64,000 nt of DNA from Armatimonadota bacterium (GCA_031459855.1 JAVKHP010000001.1:3090139-3154138), one strand, 5' to 3'. Shown: positions 17,369-25,878, counted from the first letter of the stretch. Numbers and translations are program-made. The notes: generated by a model not told the origin, from the letters alone.

Positions 17369-18339
17369 CGGGCGGCGATGACGCCGAGCACCAGGCAGAC
17401 TCCGCCGGCGGCGTAGAACCGCCGGACCACCTGGGGCTCCGACCAGCCCACGAGCTCGAAGTGGTGATGCAGTGGGCTCATGCGCAAGATGCGCCGGCCT
17501 CCGGTCGCCTTGAAGTAGGCCACCTGCGCCAGCACCGACGCCGCTTCCGCCACGAAGACGCCGCCGATGATCGCCAGGGGGAGTTCCGTGCCCGTGGCCA
17601 TCGCCAGCGCCGCCAGGCCTCCGCCCAACGCGTTGGACCCCACGTCACCCATGATGAGGCGCGCAGGGTACCTGTTCACCGACAGGAAGCCCGCTGCCGC
17701 GCCAGCGATGGCGGCGGCCACCACGGCCGCGTCGGGTGCCGCGCGCCTGGCGGCCACGAGCGCCAGCCCCGCCGCGGCCGCGGCCGACAGCCCTGCGGCG
17801 AGCCCGTCGAGCCCGTCGGTGAGGTTCACGGCGTTAGCGAACCCCGTGAGCCACAATGCGGCGACGACAGCGTAGGCGCCGCCCAGGTCGATCGCGGCAC
17901 CGCCGGGCAGCCGCACCGCAGACCCCAGCGTAGCGGCCGTGACGCTGCCCAGCAGCAGGCCCAGCCCCAGTTGCAGGGTCAGCCGCTCCCTGGCCCGCAG
18001 GCCCAGATTGCGCCCCCGGCGCACCTTCTGCAGATCGTCGAGGAATCCGATGGCCCCAAACCCCAAGAGGCCTGCCAGCCCCAACCCGACCCGTGCCGTC
18101 CAGCCGCCCGTGATCGCTGTCGCCAGCACCACGGCAGCCACGATCAGCACGCCGCCCATGGTCGGCACGCCGGCCTTGGCCCGATGGCGCGCGGGGGCAT
18201 CCTCGCGGATCTGCTGCCGCGACCCCAGGGCCGACAGCCACGCCACCGCCCGCGGTGCCGTCACCAGCACCGCCGCAGCCGCCAGCAGGGCTGCCGCGCC
18301 CGCCTGCGCCCACAGGGGCCACGTCGCCACCGCGGTCAC
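17365..18339 (-). CDS. mraY: Phospho-N-acetylmuramoyl-pentapeptide transferase MraY
   Basis: MraY makes lipid I from UDP-MurNAc-pentapeptide and undecaprenyl phosphate. The 324-residue polytopic protein has GVPTMGGVL, the catalytic aspartate pair in GFLDDLQKV, NAVNLTDGLDGLAAG, the nucleotide-site motif LIMGDVGSNALGG, and the MraY signature SPLHHHFELVGWSE near the C-terminus. The GTG start overlaps the murF stop (GTGA). The C-terminal hydrophobic segment ends at the murD start. Confidence 0.96.
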   Translation of the reverse strand: MTAVATWPLWAQAGAAALLAAAAVLVTAPRAVAWLSALGSRQQIREDAPARHRAKAGVPTMGGVLIVAAVVLATAITGGWTARVGLGLAGLLGFGAIGFLDDLQKVRRGRNLGLRARERLTLQLGLGLLLGSVTAATLGSAVRLPGGAAIDLGGAYAVVAALWLTGFANAVNLTDGLDGLAAGLSAAAAAGLALVAARRAAPDAAVVAAAIAGAAAGFLSVNRYPARLIMGDVGSNALGGGLAALAMATGTELPLAIIGGVFVAEAASVLAQVAYFKATGGRRILRMSPLHHHFELVGWSEPQVVRRFYAAGGVCLVLGVIAAR

Positions 18340-19736
18340 AGCGAGCCCGCCGGCGCTCCTGCGCCCAATCCGGCCACGAGGCGCTCCATCGCCACGGCGC
18401 GCGACCCCTTGATCAGCACCGCATCGCCGGCCCGCACCATGCCGCGTACCACCGGCAGGGCAGCCTCGACGTCGGGCACCCAAACGAGGGCGTCGGCCGG
18501 CATCCCGGCGGCCATCGCTCCCTCCACGTAGCCGCGCGCCGCGGGTCCCACCGCCAGCAGCACCGCGGGACGCACGGCCGCGGCTGCCCGGCCGACGTCG
18601 CGGTGCAGCTCGTGCGCCTGTGGCCCCAGCTCGCGCATCTCCCCCAGCACCAGCACCCGTCGCCGCGCGCCGCTCACCTGATCCAGCACCTCGAACGCCG
18701 CCCGCATCGACTGGGGGCTGGCGTTGTACGAGTCGTCGACCACGAGCACGTCGTCGATCAGCACCACCTGCTGGCGCATCGCGGGTGGACGCGCCTGGCG
18801 CAGTCCCGCGGCCACCTCGGCGACCGGCAGCCCCAGCGCCACACCCACGGCCGCCGCCAGCACCGCGTTCTGGACCTGGTGACGCCCGGGCAGCGGCAGC
18901 AGCACCTCCGCCTGCTCGCCGCCGCCGTGGAGCACGAAGCGCATGCCGTCGCCCGCCGGCGCGACGGCGGTGGCGCGGACGTCGGCGTCTGGCCCCAGGC
19001 CTGCGCGCAGCACCCGACTGCGGACGTCGCGAAGCACGCGCGGGGTCCACGGGTCGTCGGCGTTCACGATGGCGAGGCCATCGTCGGGCAGGCTCTCGAG
19101 CAGCTCGGCCTTGGCTGCCGCGATCGCCTCGTGGGAGCCCAGCAATTCCAGGTGCGTGTCGCCGATGAGGGTAACGACGCCCAGCTGGGGCCGCGCCATG
19201 GCGGCCAGGGCGCGAATCTGCCCGCGGCCACGCATCGCCATCTCCAGCACCGCCACCTCGTGGTGTGGTCGCAGCCCCAGCAGCGCCAGCGGCACACCGA
19301 GCTCGGCGTTCCACGACTCTGCGGTACGCGCGACCCGCCAGCGCCGCGCGAGCACGTGCGCCGTCAGGGCCACCGTCGTGGTCTTCCCCACGCTGCCGGT
19401 GATCCCCACGACGACCGGTGCCAGCTGTCGCCGCCACAGCGCCGCCACCGCCCCCAGGGCCCGCAGCGTATCGTCGACCACGATGGCCGGCAGCCCGCGG
19501 GCTGCCGGCGGCTCGCTGACCAGCGCCAGCACGGCGCCCCGCGCGGCCGCATCGTCCACGAACCGGTGCCCGTCGGTGGTGGTCCCCCGCAGTGCAACGA
19601 ACAGATTGCCGGGCGCGGCCGTGCGACTGTCGATGGTCACGCCGGTCACCGCCGCGGGCACCGCGCCCCCCGGCGGCACCACGAGCCGGCCGCCGGTGGC
19701 TGCCACCAGGTCGTTGACCATCAGGCGGACGCTCAC
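18336..19736 (-). CDS. murF: UDP-MurNAc-tripeptide--D-Ala-D-Ala ligase MurF
   Basis: MurF adds D-Ala-D-Ala to the tripeptide precursor. The 466-residue protein has the N-terminal SRTAAPGNLFVALRG, an intact P-loop GITGSVGKTTTVALT, the ENRH-type region, NADDPWTPRVL, and DDSYNASPQSMRAAFEVL in the C-terminal domain. It starts with GTG in a GTGA overlap with murE. Unlike the MurD and MurE of the same cluster its P-loop is canonical, so the changes there are not a general feature of the cluster. Confidence 0.95.
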   Translation of the reverse strand: MSVRLMVNDLVAATGGRLVVPPGGAVPAAVTGVTIDSRTAAPGNLFVALRGTTTDGHRFVDDAAARGAVLALVSEPPAARGLPAIVVDDTLRALGAVAALWRRQLAPVVVGITGSVGKTTTVALTAHVLARRWRVARTAESWNAELGVPLALLGLRPHHEVAVLEMAMRGRGQIRALAAMARPQLGVVTLIGDTHLELLGSHEAIAAAKAELLESLPDDGLAIVNADDPWTPRVLRDVRSRVLRAGLGPDADVRATAVAPAGDGMRFVLHGGGEQAEVLLPLPGRHQVQNAVLAAAVGVALGLPVAEVAAGLRQARPPAMRQQVVLIDDVLVVDDSYNASPQSMRAAFEVLDQVSGARRRVLVLGEMRELGPQAHELHRDVGRAAAAVRPAVLLAVGPAARGYVEGAMAAGMPADALVWVPDVEAALPVVRGMVRAGDAVLIKGSRAVAMERLVAGLGAGAPAGSL

Positions 19737-21226
19737 GGCGTGGCCGTCCTTCCCGCCGGCATCCCGGCCCGGAGGAGCGCGCGGGCAACCTGCCGGTCAT
19801 CGAAGGGGTGCTTCACCCCGCGAATCTCCTGGTACGGCTCGTGTCCCTTGCCGGCGATCAGGACCAGATCGCCGGCCCGCGCCGTCGCCAGAGCCAGGGA
19901 GATCGCCCGGCGCCGGTCCGGCTCGACCATGACCTCCACCGCGCGCCCTGCGGCACCCTGCACCACGCCCGGCCGGATCTCCTCGATGATCGCCAGCGGG
20001 TCTTCCCCGCGCGGGTTGTCCGATGTGACGACGACGACGTCGCCCCACTCGGCCGCGATGCGGCCCATCAGCGGCCGCTTGGTGCGATCGCGATCGCCAC
20101 CGCACCCGAACACCACGATGAGCCGACCGGCGGTGATCGCCCGTGCGGCGCGCAGCACGTTCTCGAGCCCGTCGGGCGTATGCGCGTAGTCCACCACGAC
20201 CCCAAACGGCTGTCCTTCGTGCAGCGCCTCGAAGCGCCCCGGGATGCCCGGCATGGCGCCGAGTGCCTCGACCATCGTGGCCAGGGGCACACCCTGCGTG
20301 AGGCCGACGGCTACGGCCGCCAGCGCGTTGGCGACGTTGAAGGCGCCGACCAGGCGCAGGCGGACACGCGCCGTGCCCTGCGGCGTCTCGATCACGAACG
20401 TGCTGCCGCGCTGATCCAGCTCGACGTCGCGGCCCCGAACGTCGGCGGGCGCCCGCAGGCCGTAGGTGACGACGGGCGCCCGACTCACGCAGCGCATCAC
20501 GGCCGCGGCCGGGTCGTCGGCGTTCAGGACGGTCCAGCCCGACGGCGGGACCATGGCGAACAGCCGCGCCTTCGCTGCGCGGTACGCCTCCAGGCTGCCA
20601 TGGAAGTCCAGGTGGTCGCGGGTGAGGTTCGTGAAGACCGCAACCTCCACGCGCGTGCCGGCGACCCGCTCCAGCACCAGCCCGTGGGACGCCACCTCCA
20701 GGGCGGCGTAGCTGCACCCCCGGTCCACCATCTGCCGCAACGCGGCCTGCAGCGCCGGCGCCTCCGGCGTCGTGCGGTCACCGGGCATCGTCGCGCCGTC
20801 CACCACGACGCCCATGGTCCCGATGATCCCGCACCGCTGCCCGGCGTGGCGGAGGATCGCCTCGACGAGGAACGTCGTCGCCCCTTTCCCGTTGGTGCCG
20901 GTCACGCCGATCACCCGCAGGTGGCGCGACGGATGTCCGAAGAACGCCGCAGCCAGCAGTCCCAGGGCGCGACGGCTGTCGGCGACACGGATCCACGTCA
21001 CGCCGGGCCGCGGCGGCACCGGGCGGTCCACCAGCACGGCGGCCGCGCCGCGCGCGATCGCCTCGTCGATGAACGCATGCCCGTCGTGCTGCTGACCCCG
21101 AAGGGCGGCGAACAGGAAGCCGGGGCGCACCTCCCGGGAGTGGTACGCCAGGCCCGCGATCTCCCGGTCCGCGTCGCCGGCCACCGACGGCGCGTCGAGC
21201 TCCGCCAGCAGCGCGCGTACCCGCAT
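19733..21226 (-). CDS. murE: UDP-MurNAc-L-Ala-D-Glu--diaminoacid ligase MurE
   Basis: MurE adds the third-position diamino acid. The 497-residue protein carries DNPRGED (the DNPR motif associated with meso-diaminopimelate specificity), LTRDHLDFHGSLEAYRAAK with the carbamoyl-lysine, and VVDYAHTPDGLENVL. The P-loop reads GTNGKGATT: Lys114 is followed by Gly-Ala instead of the usual Thr-Thr, resembling the GTNGKGS form of folylpolyglutamate synthases. The ATG with GGGAGG upstream was chosen over an in-frame start ten codons earlier. murE is separated from ftsI by 66 bases, one of the few real gaps in the cluster. Confidence 0.94.
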   Translation of the reverse strand: MRVRALLAELDAPSVAGDADREIAGLAYHSREVRPGFLFAALRGQQHDGHAFIDEAIARGAAAVLVDRPVPPRPGVTWIRVADSRRALGLLAAAFFGHPSRHLRVIGVTGTNGKGATTFLVEAILRHAGQRCGIIGTMGVVVDGATMPGDRTTPEAPALQAALRQMVDRGCSYAALEVASHGLVLERVAGTRVEVAVFTNLTRDHLDFHGSLEAYRAAKARLFAMVPPSGWTVLNADDPAAAVMRCVSRAPVVTYGLRAPADVRGRDVELDQRGSTFVIETPQGTARVRLRLVGAFNVANALAAVAVGLTQGVPLATMVEALGAMPGIPGRFEALHEGQPFGVVVDYAHTPDGLENVLRAARAITAGRLIVVFGCGGDRDRTKRPLMGRIAAEWGDVVVVTSDNPRGEDPLAIIEEIRPGVVQGAAGRAVEVMVEPDRRRAISLALATARAGDLVLIAGKGHEPYQEIRGVKHPFDDRQVARALLRAGMPAGRTATP

Positions 21227-21292
21227 GCGGACGACCTCCCGAAAGCCCCCGCCCATTATAGCAGCCGCCCCCAGAGCCGACCGCCGCGCGTC

Positions 21293-23077
21293 TCAGCGAT
21301 CCACCGCCGCTGCGGGCGCCACCCGCAGGTGCCACAGCGTCTGCGCCGCGATCGCCCGGAAGACCGGCGCGGCCACCACCCCACCGTAGTAGGCCCCGCG
21401 GGGCTCGTCGAGCAGGACGAACACGGCCAGGACCGGCCGGTCGGTGTGCACGATCCCCAGGAACGACGCGATGTAGGCGTCGGCCCGATACCCGCCGCCC
21501 GGCGCCGGCTTCTGGGCCGTTCCGGTCTTGCCCGCCACGCGGTAGCCGTCGAGCTTGGCCAGTGTGCCGGTTCCGCGCTCCACCACCTCGTCCATCATCG
21601 CCAGGACCTGCCGCGCCACCTGCGGGCTCGTGACGGCTCGCGCGGGCTCGGCCGCGGGCACGCGGATCGTGCGGCCCGCCGGGTCCCGGACCTGGCGCAA
21701 CACGCGGGGACGCACCCACACGCCCTCGTTGGCCAGCGCGGCCCCGGCGGCCAGCATCTGCAGCGGCGTGACCGAGATCCCCTGCCCGAACGCGATCGTC
21801 TGCAGCCCCGGGCCCAGCCAGTGGTCCGGCGGGGGCACGAGCCCCACGGCCTCGCCCGGGAGCTCCACCCCGGTCGCGGCCCCGAAGCCAAAGCGGCGGA
21901 TCGTGGCGTAGAAGCGCTCCTTGCCCAGCCGCGTGGCCACCATGGCGACGCCGACGTTCGACGAGTTGGCGATGATGTCGGTCAGCGTCTGCCGGCGGTA
22001 GACGCGCCCGTGCGCCTCGCGAATGAGGTGGCCGGCGACGCGGTACGTGCCGTCGCTGGTGAAGACGTCCTGCAGGCTCACCACACCGTGCTCCAGCGCC
22101 GCCGCTGCCAGGACCACCTTGAACGTCGACCCCGGCTCCACCACCGCCGCGATCGCGGGGTTGCTCCAGCGGGCGGGCGGCACCGCGTCGAAGCGGTTGG
22201 GGTCGAAGCCGGGCGTGGCGGCCACGGCCAGCAACTCGCCGGTCGTCGGGTCCATGACCAGGACGACCCCTGCCCGCGCCCGCGTCTGCGCCACCGCCAG
22301 GTCCAGTTCGCGCTCGGCGATGTGCTGCACCACCTGATCGATGGTCAGCACCACGTCCGCACCGTCCCGGGGTGGGCGGACGATCCGCTGGGTCTCGACC
22401 AGGGGGCGGCCCATCGCATCCCGCTCGACCGTGGCGCGCCCTTCAACCCCGCGCAGTTCCTGGTCGAACGCCAGCTCCGCGCCGGCGAGGCCCTGCGTGT
22501 CGAGGCCGGCGAAGCCCACGACGTGGGCTGCGAGAGGGCCGTTGGGGTAGACCCGACGGTACTCGGTGCGCAAGCCCAGCTGGGTGCCAAGGCGCAACGC
22601 CCGCACACGCTCGGCGACGGGCTGCGGCACCTTTCGGGCCAGCCAGACGAAGTGCTTGCGCCCGTCGAGCCGGGCGGCCACGTCCGCGACCCGCAGGCCC
22701 AGGATGGGTGCGACCGCGCGGGCGAAGGCCTGAGGGTCTGGGATCGCGGACGGGACGGCGTAGACGGACGGGGCCTCGACGGTCACCGCCAGCGGACGCC
22801 CGGCGCGATCCAGCAGCCGGCCCCGGACCGGCGCCAGCACCACCGTCTCCTGCTGCTGACGCTCGGCCAGCGCCTCGAGCTGGCCGGCGTCGAGGACGTG
22901 CAACGTGATCAGCCGCACCGCCAGCGCCAGCATGGCGACCGCCATGGCGCCGCCCACCACCACGGCCCGGGTCCGAATCAGCCGGTGGTGCGCGCGCTCC
23001 TCGCGGGCGACACGAAACGAGCGACTTCCGGACCGCTCACCCGCCCCAGGCGGCCGCCGATGACGGTGGCCGGTCAT
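21293..23077 (-). CDS. ftsI: Septal transpeptidase FtsI / class B penicillin-binding protein
   Basis: FtsI cross-links septal peptidoglycan. The 594-residue protein has a basic cytoplasmic tail, one membrane span (VVVGGAMAVAMLALAVRLITL), the class B dimerisation domain starting VRGRLLDRAGRPLAV, and the transpeptidase domain with active-site Ser in EPGSTFKVV, the SxN motif SSN and the KTG motif GKTGTAQKP. No PASTA repeats are present. The ATG overlaps the ftsL stop (ATGA). Neighbours and length are standard. Confidence 0.96.
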   Translation of the reverse strand: MTGHRHRRPPGAGERSGSRSFRVAREERAHHRLIRTRAVVVGGAMAVAMLALAVRLITLHVLDAGQLEALAERQQQETVVLAPVRGRLLDRAGRPLAVTVEAPSVYAVPSAIPDPQAFARAVAPILGLRVADVAARLDGRKHFVWLARKVPQPVAERVRALRLGTQLGLRTEYRRVYPNGPLAAHVVGFAGLDTQGLAGAELAFDQELRGVEGRATVERDAMGRPLVETQRIVRPPRDGADVVLTIDQVVQHIAERELDLAVAQTRARAGVVLVMDPTTGELLAVAATPGFDPNRFDAVPPARWSNPAIAAVVEPGSTFKVVLAAAALEHGVVSLQDVFTSDGTYRVAGHLIREAHGRVYRRQTLTDIIANSSNVGVAMVATRLGKERFYATIRRFGFGAATGVELPGEAVGLVPPPDHWLGPGLQTIAFGQGISVTPLQMLAAGAALANEGVWVRPRVLRQVRDPAGRTIRVPAAEPARAVTSPQVARQVLAMMDEVVERGTGTLAKLDGYRVAGKTGTAQKPAPGGGYRADAYIASFLGIVHTDRPVLAVFVLLDEPRGAYYGGVVAAPVFRAIAAQTLWHLRVAPAAAVDR

Positions 23078-23532
23078 CGCCGCCGCGCGCGCGCCTCGGC
23101 CTCACGGTCCGCGAGGAGCCCGACCAGCCGGCGCAGCGTGCTGGGTGGCGCGGGCGCCTGGGCCCGTGCCGTGGCCGGCCCGATGGTGATGGCGGCGAGC
23201 TGCGGCTGGCGGGGCGGCACCATGCCCAGCTCTGTGGTGGCGATCCGTTCGATCCGTTGCGGGGCCCGCAGCGCCGAGGCCATCGCGGCCAGCCGCGCCT
23301 GTTCGGCGCGCAACTGCGCGACCTCCCGCTGGAGCCGCAGGATCGCATAGCCCGTCTCCGCTCGCTGGGCCCGCTGGGCGACCAGGAACAGAGCGGGCAG
23401 GGTGCAGAGCACCGCCATCACCATCGCACCGGCCACCGGCGACAGACGCCGTCGGCGTCCCCGGCTGCGACGGATCGGCCGGTCGGGGATCCAGACCGGG
23501 TAGACCCGGGCGTGCTGCGCAGTGGCGTTCAT
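23074..23532 (-). CDS. ftsL: Cell division protein FtsL
   Basis: This is a small bitopic division protein of 152 residues. It has a basic N-terminal tail (RRSRGRRRRLSP), one membrane span (GAMVMAVLCTLPALFLVAQ), then a leucine/heptad coiled coil (ILRLQREVAQLRAEQARLAA) and the typical RIERIATTELGMVPP ending. Recognition rests on topology, the ERIA..LGM motif and position between rsmH and ftsI; it overlaps both through ATGA junctions. Confidence 0.9.
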   Translation of the reverse strand: MNATAQHARVYPVWIPDRPIRRSRGRRRRLSPVAGAMVMAVLCTLPALFLVAQRAQRAETGYAILRLQREVAQLRAEQARLAAMASALRAPQRIERIATTELGMVPPRQPQLAAITIGPATARAQAPAPPSTLRRLVGLLADREAEARARRR

Positions 23533-24614
23533 GACGGCGGAACATCGCGCCGCCAGGGACGAGAGCGCCGGAAGCCGGGTGCCGGAGGGGAAGCGTCAGG
23601 CAGGATGGAGGGGAGGGTGGGATCAGCGCTGTGTTGCCCGGCCTCCGGCGCATCTGTCGAACCGTCGTGGGGCAAGCGTTCCGCAACCCGCAGCTTCGCA
23701 CTGCGCGCCCGCGGGTTTCGCGCGAGCTCGTCGGCCGACGGCGTCTGGGGCCGGCGCGTCAGCACGCGCAGCCATCGCCGTCCGCCGCAGGTGCAGGTGG
23801 GGCTCCCGGGAGGGCAGGTGCAGCCACGGGAGAGACGCAGGAAGGTGTGTTTGACGAGACGATCTTCCAGGGAGTGGAAGGTGATGACGCAGAGTCGACC
23901 GCCCCCCCGGAGAGTCCCCACCGCATCGGGCAGTGCGCGTTCGAGGTGTTCGAGTTCCCGATTGACCGCGATCCGCAGGGCCTGGAACGTGCGCGTCGCC
24001 GGGTGCGTCCCGGGTGGCCACGCGCGCCGGGGAATCGCCGCGGCGACGACCGCCGCCAGCGCGTCGGTGGTCGCCAGAGGCCGGTGCGCCACGATCGCCC
24101 GCGCGATCCGCCGCGCCCACCGTTCCTCGCCGTACCGCCAGATGAGGTCGGCCAGGGCGTCCTCCGACAACGTGTTCACCAGCTCGGCAGCCGTGTGCGG
24201 CTCACTGCGGTCCATGCGCATGTCGAGCGGCCCCGACCGGAGGAAGCTGAACCCGCGGTCTGGCGTCTCAAGCTGCAGCGACGAGACTCCAAGGTCCATC
24301 ACGATCCCGTCCACCGCCTCTATCCCGAGGTCCGCGACCACCTGGCGTATCGCCGCGTAGTTCGCGTGTCGAAGCTGGACTGCCGCGCCAAACCGCGCGA
24401 GCCGACGCGCCGCCACCGCCAGGGCCTCGGGATCGCGATCGATCCCGATCAGCAGCCCGCCGGGCACGATCCGCGCCAGGATCGCCTCCGCGTGGCCGCC
24501 ACCGCCGACCGTGGCGTCCACGAACACCCCCCCTGGCCGCGGGGCCAACCAGGCGAGGACTTCCTCGAGCATCACCGGAACGTGTCCGGTGGCGTCAGCG
24601 GTCCCCGCCGCCAT
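23529..24614 (-). CDS. rsmH: 16S rRNA (cytosine(1402)-N4)-methyltransferase RsmH
   Basis: RsmH methylates C1402 of 16S rRNA. The 361-residue protein begins with HVPVMLEEVLAWLAPRPGG, has the SAM-binding VDATVGGGGHAEAIL, DGIVMDLGVSSLQLETPDRGFSF, and AVNRELEHLERALPDAVGTL with ITFHSLEDRLVKHTF. A C-terminal extension of about 60 low-complexity residues goes beyond the usual ~310. It is the second gene of the dcw cluster, five bases after mraZ. Confidence 0.96.
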   Translation of the reverse strand: MAAGTADATGHVPVMLEEVLAWLAPRPGGVFVDATVGGGGHAEAILARIVPGGLLIGIDRDPEALAVAARRLARFGAAVQLRHANYAAIRQVVADLGIEAVDGIVMDLGVSSLQLETPDRGFSFLRSGPLDMRMDRSEPHTAAELVNTLSEDALADLIWRYGEERWARRIARAIVAHRPLATTDALAAVVAAAIPRRAWPPGTHPATRTFQALRIAVNRELEHLERALPDAVGTLRGGGRLCVITFHSLEDRLVKHTFLRLSRGCTCPPGSPTCTCGGRRWLRVLTRRPQTPSADELARNPRARSAKLRVAERLPHDGSTDAPEAGQHSADPTLPSILPDASPPAPGFRRSRPWRRDVPPS

Positions 24615-24619
24615 CCGTC

Positions 24620-25042
24620 CTAGATGCTCAGTTCCTCGATCTGCTCGGCGATCTTCGGCGCCGACTTCCTGGCCTGCTCGAGGTAGGTCTGCCAGGTCGC
24701 GAGGCTCCAGATCTCCACCCGGCTGACCAGACCTACCACCACGACCTCCCGCTCGATCCCCGCGTGCTGCCGCAGGTGTGGCGGCAGCGTGATCCGCCCC
24801 TGGCGGTCCAGGTCCAGGTCAACGGCACCGGCCAGCAGGTACCGCATCACGTCCCGTTTGCTGGTCGAGAGCCGTTTCAGGGCCTCTTCGACCCTGGCCC
24901 ACTCCGTGGGCGAGTACACCGTGACGCACGGGTCGATGCCCCGGGTGGCGATCACCTGGTCGCCCAGCGCGCGCCTGAACCTGGGGGGCAGCACGACGCG
25001 GCCCTTCTCGTCCAGGGCGTACTGGAACTCTCCTCGGAGCAT
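24620..25042 (-). CDS. mraZ: Transcriptional regulator MraZ
   Basis: MraZ is a SpoVT/AbrB-fold DNA-binding protein that controls the dcw operon. The 140-residue protein has two half repeats with the DKGRV/RQGRI signatures (YALDEKGRVVLPPRFR and DLDRQGRITLPPHLR). I chose the ATG giving MLRGEFQYALDEKGRV, the standard MraZ N-terminus; a GTG two codons upstream lies inside the operator. It is the first gene of the cluster and its own operator is visible directly before the start codon. Confidence 0.96.
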   Translation of the reverse strand: MLRGEFQYALDEKGRVVLPPRFRRALGDQVIATRGIDPCVTVYSPTEWARVEEALKRLSTSKRDVMRYLLAGAVDLDLDRQGRITLPPHLRQHAGIEREVVVVGLVSRVEIWSLATWQTYLEQARKSAPKIAEQIEELSI

Positions 25043-25043
25043 C

Positions 25044-25088
25044 CCCACTCCTCACCACTTTGTCCCACGCTATTCTCCAGGTTCCCAC
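25044..25088 (-). promoter_or_regulatory. MraZ operator: GTGGG repeats at 10-bp spacing
   Basis: On the minus strand, reading toward mraZ, GTGGG-like pentamers begin at 25088 (GTGGG), 25078 (GGAGA, degenerate), 25068 (GTGGG), 25058 (GTGGT) and 25048 (GTGGG), exactly ten bases apart. MraZ is known to bind direct TGGGN repeats with this helical phasing. The last repeat ends two bases before the mraZ ATG, so the operator covers the ribosome binding site region and likely the transcription start. Confidence 0.85.
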
Positions 25089-25218
25089 AAACTCCTCCTG
25101 GTAGACGCGAACCAACTCGGAAATTTTTCCGCCGGCGTCGACATGCAGCCCTCGGCCAGCCGCAGCACGGCCGCCATGGACGTGTCGGGTCCTGCTGGCG
25201 GCTGTGCGCCGGTCGGAC

Positions 25219-25264
25219 CTAGATGTCGTTGCTCCTAGCCACGGCTCGCCCACATCTAGCAACG
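25219..25264. repeat. Nested inverted repeats upstream of mraZ
   Basis: CTAGATGT (25219-25226) pairs with ACATCTAG (25252-25259), and CGTTGCT (25227-25233) pairs with AGCAACG (25258-25264). The two pairs interleave, so they cannot both form one hairpin; they look more like a protein-binding palindrome set than an RNA stem. The site is about 130-220 bases upstream of mraZ and contains a motif shared with the nrdR and ftsA upstream regions. Confidence 0.55.
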
Positions 25265-25428
25265 GCGATACAGCGAAACTGTGAGCGCGGATGTGCCGTC
25301 CTGCTGACCAGGACACCGCGCGGGCGCCGTGGAGCCGCCAGGTTGGGGGACACATCCTTGTGACACGCGGGCGTACCGGTGAGAGCACGTGGGTCGCGCG
25401 CCCGGCGTGCGCTGAACGTCACCTGCCG

Positions 25429-25661
25429 GTGCAGGGGCGTTCGGGGTTAGGCCTGGCAGTCTCCCCTGTGGCCCGTACTCGCGTTCGGTGGGGAGCTCGT
25501 GCCGAAGGGTCTTCGGAGTACGATTGGCAGGTCCTGACCGCTGCCGGACGCCGTGTGCGCCTCATAGCCCGTGCCGGAGGTTCTTCGGGTTAGGTTGACA
25601 GTCTTCGGCGCTCGTGGGCTACGACGGGGTGCAGACGCCCGTGCCGGGTTAGGATTGACGG
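25429..25661 (+). repeat. Degenerate direct-repeat array, ~70-bp period, four copies
   Basis: Related segments start at 25429, 25499, 25571 and 25641, i.e. spacing 70, 72 and 70. Each starts GTGC(C/A)G and contains GGTTAGG or a decayed form, followed by TTGACA, TTGGCA, CTGGCA or TTGACG. Copies share roughly 20-33 bases and differ in the remaining ~37. The format recalls a decayed CRISPR array, but the copies are too divergent and no cas gene is near. The TTGACA-like cores suggest duplicated promoter-like units instead. Confidence 0.55.
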
Positions 25662-25701
25662 AGGACTGGCGGCGGCCAGCTGCTGCCCTGCGCGCCCCCG
25701 G

Positions 25702-25734
25702 ACGGGATCGTCAGGAGAACGGGATCGTCAGGAG
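25702..25734 (+). repeat. Tandem duplication of a 16-bp unit
   Basis: The sequence ACGGGATCGTCAGGAG occurs at 25702-25717 and again at 25719-25734, one base apart, without mismatch. It is most likely a recent slippage or duplication product; no function is suggested by the sequence. Confidence 0.85.
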
Positions 25735-25878
25735 CGGTAGGTCAACCCCGAAGTGCGGCCGGGGCGCTGGTGGTATCGCGACGTTGGGGGCCCGGACCGG
25801 ATCGCTGCCACCGAGACTACAACCCCAACTGAGCGGCCGGTGGGTGGTGGCGTCGTGGCACCACCGAGGCGCTGCTTG

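Larger units (their letters stand above)
25089..25878. other. Long intergenic region upstream of the dcw cluster
   Basis: No gene is supported across these ~790 bases: open frames are short, rich in Arg/Gly/Pro and lack ribosome binding sites. The stretch holds the interleaved inverted repeats near 25.22 kb, a degenerate ~70-bp repeat array at 25.43-25.66 kb and a 17-bp-period tandem duplication at 25.70-25.73 kb (separate entries). The dcw promoter must lie in the mraZ-proximal part, but I could not identify firm -35/-10 hexamers. Confidence 0.6.

Noticed and set aside
19808-23350. 1180-codon plus-strand open frame antisense to murE and ftsI
   Set aside because: It mirrors well-supported minus-strand genes; the translation is His/Arg/Gln-rich low complexity, as expected for an antisense frame in GC-rich DNA.
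25429-25661. CRISPR array
   Set aside because: The period (70-72) fits but repeats are too divergent, one lacks about ten bases, and no cas genes are present.
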